Assembly (NCBI RefSeq): GCF_024129355.1 | Contig: NZ_JAMXXP010000017.1 | Coordinates: 1-61,285 of the forward strand | DNA from: Acinetobacter lwoffii | GTDB lineage: Bacteria; Pseudomonadota; Gammaproteobacteria; Pseudomonadales; Moraxellaceae | Direction of reading: 5' to 3' | DNA length: 61,285 nt | Shown here: in pieces, positions 56,112 through 61,285 of the stretch | Numbering within the stretch: the first letter of the stretch is position 1 | How the letters are laid out: every line of letters begins with the position of its first letter | Notes under the pieces: generated by a model | Seen by the model: the letters and a program-made list of their open reading frames with translations, nothing else | The model's database searches: none | Told to the model about the DNA's origin: nothing | Made by a program: the position numbers and the translations under genes

Positions 56112-56675
56112 TTGAAAACAATAATAAAAACTGGGCTCCTTAGCCTAGCGATCTGTTTGGCTTTGACTAGTCAGTCTTTTGCAAGATCATGGACCTTAAC
56201 TCCCAAAAGTGATGTCGGTTTTGAGATTAAGTCGATGGGTCTTACTGTGGTTAAAGCCAAGTTCAATCAGGTTCAATCCACGATGCAGTTTGATGCTAAA
56301 GCACCGCAAAATGCCTCAACCCATCTGGTCATGGATGTAGAAAGTTTAAGCTTTAGTAAGCCGCTATTTAAACATATGATTTTGGGCGAAGACCTGTTTT
56401 ATGTAGAAAAATATAAGACTGTAATTTTTAAAAGTATCCAGTTTAAAGATCTAGGCAATGGCAAATACAATGTTTTAGGTCATTTAACCCTGCGTGGTGT
56501 GACCAAGCCAGTGATTTTCGAAACCACTTTTAAACCTAGTATGTCAAATGCCAACCTGCTTGATGTTCAGGCATCTGCCGTGATTAACCGTAGGGATTTT
56601 GGTATGAAAAAAGGAATTGCCGGGGTAGGAGATAAAGTGAATCTTCATCTATCAGGACAGTGTGAAATGAACTAG
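56112..56675 (+). CDS. YceI family periplasmic protein
   Basis: Lipocalin-like YceI protein that binds isoprenoid or lipid-like ligands, about 187 residues with a signal peptide (cleavage near SFA/R). The mature chain has the family's beta strands: WTLTPKSDVGFEIKSMGLTVVKAKFNQV, then YKTVIFKSIQFK, GHLTLRGVTKPVIFETTF and INRRDFGMKKG. No ATG suits the signal peptide. The TTG at 56112 is preceded by AAGGTGG at eight bases, so I use it; GTG at 56064 and 56100 are alternatives. The promoter and palindrome at 55979-56030 lie directly upstream. Confidence 0.85.
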   Translation: MKTIIKTGLLSLAICLALTSQSFARSWTLTPKSDVGFEIKSMGLTVVKAKFNQVQSTMQFDAKAPQNASTHLVMDVESLSFSKPLFKHMILGEDLFYVEKYKTVIFKSIQFKDLGNGKYNVLGHLTLRGVTKPVIFETTFKPSMSNANLLDVQASAVINRRDFGMKKGIAGVGDKVNLHLSGQCEMN

Positions 56676-56715
56676 GGGAAATATAAAATACTTGATTATA
56701 CAAATGTTATCGTAA

Positions 56716-56747
56716 AAAAAAGCCCGAATGTTTCGAGCTTCTATTCA
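56716..56747. terminator. Possible bidirectional terminator between yceI and bcp
   Basis: AAGCCCGAA / TTCGAGCTT, an imperfect stem around TGT at about 56722-56742, with an A-run on the left and TTCTATT on the right. Confidence 0.6.
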
Positions 56748-56762
56748 TACACAAGCATACAA

Positions 56763-57221
56763 TTAAGCAGCTTGCAAAGCTTTTAAATCTTCCAAAACTT
56801 GTTCTGCATGACCTGCTGCTTTGACTTTGCGGTACTCTTTAACCAGTTCACCGTTATGGAAAATAAAAGTTGAACGCTCAATGCCCATGACTTGTTTGCC
56901 ATACATATTCTTTTCTTTGATTACATCAAAATGATGACACAACACTTCTTCTTTATCACTGATCAGATTGATACTCAGATTCTGCTTTTCAGTAAAGTTC
57001 TGATGCGCTTTTACCGAATCACGGGACACACCAAGAATTGTAGTATTTAAAGCATCGAACTGATCTTTTAAACAGGAAAAGCCAACTGCCTGAGTCGTAC
57101 AACCCGGCGTAGAATCTTTAGGATAAAAATAAATCACCAGCCATTCTGTATTTAACTGGGTTAAATTGATTTCGCCTGTCGTCGCAGGGAAATTCTGGTT
57201 AAGCAAACTAATTTCAGACAT
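56763..57221 (-). CDS. bcp: Bcp/PrxQ-type peroxiredoxin
   Basis: Thiol peroxidase that reduces hydrogen or organic peroxides with thioredoxin, 152 residues. Peroxidatic Cys 41 lies in FYPKDSTPGCTTQ, with NLISDKEEVLCHHFDV and the GIERSTFIFHNGEL segment following. The usual resolving Cys of the family lies five residues after the first, and here that position is Val; Cys 50 is the nearest. An AGGAG site precedes the ATG. Confidence 0.9.
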   Translation of the reverse strand: MSEISLLNQNFPATTGEINLTQLNTEWLVIYFYPKDSTPGCTTQAVGFSCLKDQFDALNTTILGVSRDSVKAHQNFTEKQNLSINLISDKEEVLCHHFDVIKEKNMYGKQVMGIERSTFIFHNGELVKEYRKVKAAGHAEQVLEDLKALQAA

Positions 57222-57253
57222 AAAAACTCCTGTTTTCTTTAAATTTTTTCAAA

Positions 57254-57286
57254 AAAATAAGCCACATTATAGTGGCTTATTTTATC
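57254..57286 (-). terminator. Terminator between the four-Cys gene and bcp
   Basis: AATAAGCCAC / GTGGCTTATT with an ATTATA loop at 57256-57281, ten perfect pairs, T-rich on the minus side. Confidence 0.85.
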
Positions 57287-57302
57287 AAAGAATCATCAGA
57301 TC

Positions 57303-57716
57303 TTATTTCTTTGGTGCCGCTTGGGCTGATTTCATTGCTTCTTCAGTCAAAGTTTTCAGTTTGCCTGTTAACTGTGGACCAAAGCATGCTTGAAGATCTT
57401 TATTCTGCTTCTGTACAAAAGCTAGAGTGCCTGGGCTTTTCTTCTGGTTAATGGTGCTTTGAATTTCCCATTTTTGTGCATTGGTTAATTTTCCATCTGC
57501 TTCAATAGCACAACCACAATATTTGCTGACTTCAGCAGCCGTCAATTTTTTACTTTTGCCAGTTTCATTTTTACAAACATTGATCAATGCAGATTTTACA
57601 TTGGTGCTTTTATAAGCTTGTTGTAATTTGTCATCAGCCGCTTGAGCCGTAGTTGCGGACATAGCAGCAGCTGAAACAATTGCTGAAAGCACGATGCTTG
57701 ATTTTAAATTCTTCAT
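57303..57716 (-). CDS. Exported four-cysteine protein, unknown function
   Basis: A 137-residue protein with a signal peptide (cleavage near AQA/A). The mature part has four Cys: NVCKN, KYCGCA and QACF, spaced so that two disulfides are possible. Lys- and Gln-rich helices surround them, and the C-terminus is AAPKK. I do not recognise a family. It starts 16 bp after queC on the same strand and ends at a terminator, so it is probably cotranscribed with queE-queC. Any role in queuosine is unproven. Confidence 0.72.
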   Translation of the reverse strand: MKNLKSSIVLSAIVSAAAMSATTAQAADDKLQQAYKSTNVKSALINVCKNETGKSKKLTAAEVSKYCGCAIEADGKLTNAQKWEIQSTINQKKSPGTLAFVQKQNKDLQACFGPQLTGKLKTLTEEAMKSAQAAPKK

Positions 57717-57732
57717 AAACTCTACCTTGTTA

Positions 57733-58401
57733 TTACGGTATATAACGTGTCGGGTCTTCAACACCTGCGTCCGCAAAACCCTGTTTACGTAAACGACAAC
57801 TGTCGCATTTGCCACAGGCACGTCCTTGGTCATCTGCTTGATAGCATGACACCGTTTGACTGTAGTCTACGCCATGTTCAATACCTAAGCGAATGATATT
57901 TGCTTTGGATAAATGTAACAAAGGTGTTTCAAATTTGAGCGCCTGACCCTCTACGCCAACCTTGGTTGCAAGGCGCGCCATGGTGGCAAATGCGTCAATA
58001 AATTCCGGACGGCAATCCGGATAACCGGAGTAATCAACCGCATTAATTCCGATGACAATCGCTTCAGCTTCGAATACTTCTGCCGCGGCCAGAGCGTAAG
58101 ACAGGAAGATGGTATTACGTGCCGGAACATAGGTAATCGGAATGCCAGCCTGTTCATGGTCGGGCACCTCAATACTATGATCGGTAAGGGCTGAGCCACC
58201 CAGATTACCCAGATCAATATTGATCACTCTATGTTCCACACCCGCACGTTGCGTTAAAGCTTTTGCTGCATCCAGCTCGGTCGTTGAACGCTGACCATAT
58301 CGAAAACTGAGTGCGATACATTCATAGCGTGCCTGTGCCCAAGCCAGACATGTTGTTGAGTCTAATCCGCCAGATAACAGGACAATGGCACGAGGGCGCA
58401 T
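57733..58401 (-). CDS. queC: 7-cyano-7-deazaguanine synthase QueC
   Basis: ATP-dependent enzyme of queuosine and preQ0 synthesis, about 222 residues. The PP-loop is [11 protein letters not shown] at the N-terminus, with [15 protein letters not shown] and DCRPEF following. The zinc cluster is C-x8-C-x2-C-x2-C-like in [24 protein letters not shown]. The ATG at 58401 is preceded by GGAG. It lies 34 bp after the queE stop, forming a queE-queC pair. Confidence 0.95.
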   Translation of the reverse strand: MRPRAIVLLSGGLDSTTCLAWAQARYECIALSFRYGQRSTTELDAAKALTQRAGVEHRVINIDLGNLGGSALTDHSIEVPDHEQAGIPITYVPARNTIFLSYALAAAEVFEAEAIVIGINAVDYSGYPDCRPEFIDAFATMARLATKVGVEGQALKFETPLLHLSKANIIRLGIEHGVDYSQTVSCYQADDQGRACGKCDSCRLRKQGFADAGVEDPTRYIP

Positions 58402-58435
58402 AAGCTGATTCTCCAAAAAAATACTTTACAAAAAA

Positions 58436-59146
58436 TTAACGACCAGTTTCATCATTCCATAACAACTTGTGTAGCTGTAACTGGAAACGAACAGGGAGAT
58501 GGTCTTCTAAAATCCACTGAGCCAAATCACGTGCCAGTGGTGGTAACTGAACTGCACCTTTTTCGACCGCAAATGCAGGCGAAAACCAAACTGTACTCAC
58601 TTTGTCTTGAAGTTGGTACAGTTCTAACTGCTGCTTTGACCATTCATAATCTTCACGATTGCATATCACAAACTTGATTTGATCATGTGCAGTTAAATGA
58701 TCGAGATTAGAAAGCAAATTCCGTGCAACTTCACCTGAAGTTGGTGTTTTTAAATCGAGGACTTTGGAAACACGCGGATCCACTTTGGACACATCTAAAG
58801 CGCCACTGGTTTCAAGTGAAACTTCACATCCTAAATCTGCAAGTCGCTGCATCAGGGGCAGGGCATTGGGCTGCGCCAGTGGTTCACCGCCGGTCACACA
58901 GACGTAAGGGGTTTTAAAATCTAGCGTGGTCTGGATAATATCGTCCAGAGACTGACGCTCACCGCCTTCAAAGGAATAGGTGGTATCACAATAGCTACAA
59001 CGTAATGGACAACCGGTTAAACGGATAAATACCGTTGGTAGTCCTGCGGCATTGGCTTCACCTTGCAATGAATAGAAAATCTCCGTAATGCGTAAACCCG
59101 CAGACGGATCAGAGACAGGAATTGCGGAAGATCGAAGCGTATTCAT
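58436..59146 (-). CDS. queE: 7-carboxy-7-deazaguanine synthase QueE
   Basis: Radical SAM enzyme of the preQ0 pathway, about 236 residues. The cluster motif is C-x3-C-x2-C in RLTGCPLRCSYCDTTY, the alternative spacing of the QueE family. FYSLQGEANAAGLPTVF precedes it and CVTGGEPLAQP follows. The ATG at 59146 is used; an in-frame TTG at 59161 would add five residues. It follows dapD on the same strand, with a terminator-like hairpin between them. Confidence 0.94.
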   Translation of the reverse strand: MNTLRSSAIPVSDPSAGLRITEIFYSLQGEANAAGLPTVFIRLTGCPLRCSYCDTTYSFEGGERQSLDDIIQTTLDFKTPYVCVTGGEPLAQPNALPLMQRLADLGCEVSLETSGALDVSKVDPRVSKVLDLKTPTSGEVARNLLSNLDHLTAHDQIKFVICNREDYEWSKQQLELYQLQDKVSTVWFSPAFAVEKGAVQLPPLARDLAQWILEDHLPVRFQLQLHKLLWNDETGR

Positions 59147-59189
59147 AACAAAACTAACCAATGAGAAATAAATAACCGGGTATAAAAAT

Positions 59190-59222
59190 AAAAATCCCTA
59201 CGATTATTACTAATCGTAGAGA
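59190..59222 (-). terminator. Terminator-like hairpin between dapD and queE
   Basis: CTACGATTA / TAATCGTAG with a GTAA loop at about 59198-59219 (minus strand reading), followed by GGATTTTTATTTTT. It should end the dapD transcript, or act as an attenuator in the leader of queE. Confidence 0.75.
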
Positions 59223-59277
59223 CGAGGAGCGGTTGAAGCTCCGAGGAACACGAATGTATCCTCTAAGTTAAGACATT

Positions 59278-60099
59278 TTAGTCTTCGCGTAATAGATCGT
59301 TCAGGCTTGTTTTAGAACGAGTTTGTGCATCAACTTTTTTCACGATAATGGCAGCATACAAGCTATAAGTACCGCATTTAGAAGGGAGGCTACCAGCAAC
59401 AACGACTGAACCTGCTGGTACGCGACCGTAGTGGATTTCGCCGGTGGCACGGTCATAAATCTTGGTTGATTGACCAATGAATACGCCCATTGAAATCACA
59501 GAACCTTCTTCAACGATTACGCCTTCCACGATTTCAGAACGTGCACCGATAAAGCAGTTATCTTCAATAATGGTTGGATTCGCTTGCAGTGGCTCAAGCA
59601 CACCACCAATGCCTACACCACCTGACAAGTGAACATTTTTACCGATTTGCGCACATGAACCTACAGTTGCCCAAGTATCAACCATCGTGCCTTCATCTAC
59701 ATAAGCACCGATATTGACATAAGAAGGCATCAAGATCACGCCTTTGGCTTGGAAAGAACCTTTACGTGCGACAGCAGGTGGTACGACGCGTACGCCAGCA
59801 GCCTTGAATTGTTCTTCAGTCCAGCCTGAGAATTTAGTCTCTACTTTGTCATAGAAACGAAGATCACAGGCTTCCATTGGTTTGTTGTCGTTTAATTTAA
59901 ATGATAACAATACCGCTTTTTTAATCCATTGATGAACAACCCATTCACCATCGATTTTTTCAGCAACACGTAAAGTACCATTGTCTAGACCAGCAATTAC
60001 TTCCTCAACTGCTTGACGGATTTCAGCAGAGCAATCTGCAGCTGTAAAATTCGCACGGTCTTCAAACGCTTGTTCAATGATTGTTGAAAGCTGCGACAT
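59278..60099 (-). CDS. dapD: Tetrahydrodipicolinate N-succinyltransferase DapD
   Basis: Lysine/diaminopimelate pathway enzyme, 273 residues. N-terminal helical domain, then left-handed parallel beta-helix hexapeptide repeats ([50 protein letters not shown], among others), and a C-terminal strand region. A GGAAG ribosome site precedes the ATG. It supplies DAP for peptidoglycan and lysine. Confidence 0.96.
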   Translation of the reverse strand: MSQLSTIIEQAFEDRANFTAADCSAEIRQAVEEVIAGLDNGTLRVAEKIDGEWVVHQWIKKAVLLSFKLNDNKPMEACDLRFYDKVETKFSGWTEEQFKAAGVRVVPPAVARKGSFQAKGVILMPSYVNIGAYVDEGTMVDTWATVGSCAQIGKNVHLSGGVGIGGVLEPLQANPTIIEDNCFIGARSEIVEGVIVEEGSVISMGVFIGQSTKIYDRATGEIHYGRVPAGSVVVAGSLPSKCGTYSLYAAIIVKKVDAQTRSKTSLNDLLRED

Positions 60100-60418
60100 G
60101 ATCTTCCTTCCAGAAAAAAATTTTCTAGATTTTACACTATATTGCAGGAAAAATAGTTGAAAGCACTAAAAATAGATGAAAAATAACCAAAAGTGTAGAA
60201 AGCGTGAAATTATTAAAGTGATAAGTGTACTTTTTCATTATGTTGAAATGTAGGAGAAGTGTTAGAAAACGCTTGGTTCTGAACAAGAAAAATTAATTTG
60301 TATCAAAAAATAACAAAAGATCAGCAAAATGCGAATAAAAAATATTTTTTAAGTCCTTTATATTGAGCCTATCACGAATAACTAATGATCAAAATAAGTT
60401 CTTTTGAGGAGAGAAATA
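60100..60418. other. Divergent promoter region of dapD and the CarO-type porin gene
   Basis: About 319 bp, AT-rich. TATAGT on the minus strand near 60140 with a CTTTCA-like hexamer 16 bases away may be the dapD promoter. On the plus strand GAGGAGAG (60406-60413) is the porin's ribosome site. No open reading frame and no clear operator were found. Confidence 0.4.
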
Positions 60419-61162
60419 ATGAAAGCTTTATATCAACTTTTAGCAGTATCCGTTCTAGCTGCCACAGCTGGATCTGTCATGGCTGCTGATGAAACAATCG
60501 TAACAGATGAAGGCGTTGCTGAATTCTCTTTCTTTAAACCAGCTTCTGTTCGTGCTGAAGTCGGTACTACCGGTTATGGTGGTGCAATTTCCTGGAGTGC
60601 TAACCCATATGTAGGTGTAACTTTAGGTTATAACGGCGGTGATATTTCCTGGTCTGATGATTTATCAATCAATGGTTCTGATTATGACCTAGATATGGAC
60701 AATAACCTGACTTACCTAAATGCTGAAATCCGTCCTTGGGCAAACTGGTTCTATATGGCGGCTGGTGTAGGTTATATTGATAATGATTATGGTCTAGAAC
60801 GTCGTCCAGGTACTAATGCTTCATTTACAGTAGGTGGAGAACGCTTTAGCAATCCAACTGGTGCCGATGTTCGTATTAGTGGTGATTTATCCTACAAGAA
60901 CAACATTGCTCCTTATGTAGGTATCGGTTTTTCTCCCGCGATTACTAATCGTTGGGGAGTATTTGGTGAAATTGGTGCCTACTATAATGGAAATCCAACT
61001 GCAAATTTAACTGCTAATCCAGAAGCTTTAATAGCAGTAGGCCCAGGAAGCGAAGGTAACAGTTTAGAAGATGCTCTTGCTCAAGAAGAACGTGATATTC
61101 GTAACGACAATAAATACGAATGGTTACCAGTAGCGAAACTGGGTGTAAGCTTCCGCTTCTAA
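60419..61162 (+). CDS. carO: CarO-type outer-membrane beta-barrel protein
   Basis: Outer-membrane channel of Acinetobacter, about 247 residues. A signal peptide (cleavage near SVMA/A) is followed by an eight-stranded barrel with ARAEVGTTGYGGA-like (here RAEVGTTGYGGAISW), NPYVGVTLGYNGGDISWSDD, YDLDMDNNLTYLNAEIRPW, SYKNNIAPYVGIGFSP and NRWGVFGEIGAYYNGNP, ending in KLGVSFRF. CarO is associated with ornithine and carbapenem uptake in A. baumannii, and loss lowers permeability. This copy is the same family but diverged; it may be an orthologue or a paralogue. Confidence 0.88.
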   Translation: MKALYQLLAVSVLAATAGSVMAADETIVTDEGVAEFSFFKPASVRAEVGTTGYGGAISWSANPYVGVTLGYNGGDISWSDDLSINGSDYDLDMDNNLTYLNAEIRPWANWFYMAAGVGYIDNDYGLERRPGTNASFTVGGERFSNPTGADVRISGDLSYKNNIAPYVGIGFSPAITNRWGVFGEIGAYYNGNPTANLTANPEALIAVGPGSEGNSLEDALAQEERDIRNDNKYEWLPVAKLGVSFRF

Positions 61163-61175
61163 GATTTAACTTAAT

Positions 61176-61254
61176 ACAAAAAAATGGGCTTCGGCCCATT
61201 GCTGTCCCACAATTTTTCACAAGAGGAAGCTCATTTGAGCTTCCTCTTGTTTTA
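61176..61254. terminator. Tandem hairpin terminators after the CarO-type gene
   Basis: First, AATGGGC-TTCG-GCCCATT (61183-61200) with an A-run on its left, which suits the minus strand. Second, AAGAGGAAGCTCA / TGAGCTTCCTCTT with a TT turn (61221-61248), then GTTTTAT, which suits the plus strand. The second is unusually long, at 13 pairs. Confidence 0.88.
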
Positions 61255-61285
61255 TGGGTATTTTATCGGGTGAAAATAAAGCTTT

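Noticed and set aside
59147..59277. A preQ1 riboswitch in front of queE
   Set aside because: The expected conserved core of the known preQ1 classes was not seen; only a terminator-like hairpin and weak pairs.

Overview
The window reads as a chromosomal segment of an Acinetobacter species (Moraxellaceae, Gammaproteobacteria). The strongest markers are a CarO-type outer-membrane protein at the right end, two tandem GlyGly-CTERM/CSLREA 'rhombotarget' proteins, a complete ybgC-tolQRA-tolB-pal region, and AT-rich intergenic DNA with short hairpin terminators. Most of it is ordinary housekeeping sequence. I see no rRNA, tRNA, CRISPR array, transposase or intact prophage.

Layout. 1-2.0 kb: part of a tripartite efflux operon (TolC-like outer-membrane protein, then an HlyD/EmrA-like adaptor cut by the window edge). 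2.4-7.2 kb: serC, a small membrane protein, an uncharacterised 310-aa protein, a UPF0178 protein, a DMT-family exporter and a PilZ-like protein. 7.2-14.6 kb: lolC/E-lolD, comEC, a lipid A-type acyltransferase, sppA and an alpha/beta hydrolase. 14.6-18.4 kb: purM-purN, divergent from an AI-2E/PerM family protein and hda. 18.5-22.8 kb: the rhombotarget pair. 22.8-26.5 kb: an ECF-type sigma factor with a membrane partner and a DUF3106 protein, a SpoU-type RNA methyltransferase, fbp and a small acidic protein. 26.6-31.6 kb: pal, tolB, tolA, tolR, tolQ, ybgC. 31.8-34.8 kb: two divergent secreted amide hydrolases. 34.9-35.7 kb: a frameshifted, AT-rich orphan gene. 35.7-39.1 kb: ruvB, ruvA, dgt. 39.3-41.1 kb: a sodium:solute symporter with a 43-aa membrane protein. 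41.1-42.4 kb: a long AT-rich gap. 42.4-46.3 kb: purL. 46.4-47.5 kb: an abortive-infection (HEPN-like) gene and a 41-aa membrane protein. 47.6-52.5 kb: an FAD monooxygenase, a LysR regulator with an early stop codon, a NIF3/YqfO-like protein, a carotenoid-oxygenase remnant, a hairpin-rich repeat and a nitroreductase. 52.6-57.2 kb: enoyl-CoA hydratase, NMN adenylyltransferase, argP with a LysE/ArgO exporter, a YceI protein with a palindromic operator candidate, and a Bcp-type peroxiredoxin. 57.3-61.3 kb: a four-cysteine periplasmic protein, queC, queE, dapD and the CarO-type porin.

How the genes work together. Cell-envelope functions dominate: lipoprotein release (Lol), the Tol-Pal trans-envelope complex, lipid A acylation, SppA, rhombosortase substrates, efflux and CarO. 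Purine synthesis is split into purMN and a distant purL. DNA handling is represented by ruvAB, dgt, hda and comEC. The accessory signals are small and scattered. They are the Abi-family gene, the frameshifted orphan gene with an eight-G tract at its start, the broken LysR gene, the oxygenase remnant, and two intergenic elements that share a hairpin module, one of which separates ruvA from ruvB. I did not find a large unknown multi-gene system. The best candidates for something under-described are the rhombotarget pair, the symporter with its small membrane partner, the hairpin elements and the palindromic operator in front of yceI.
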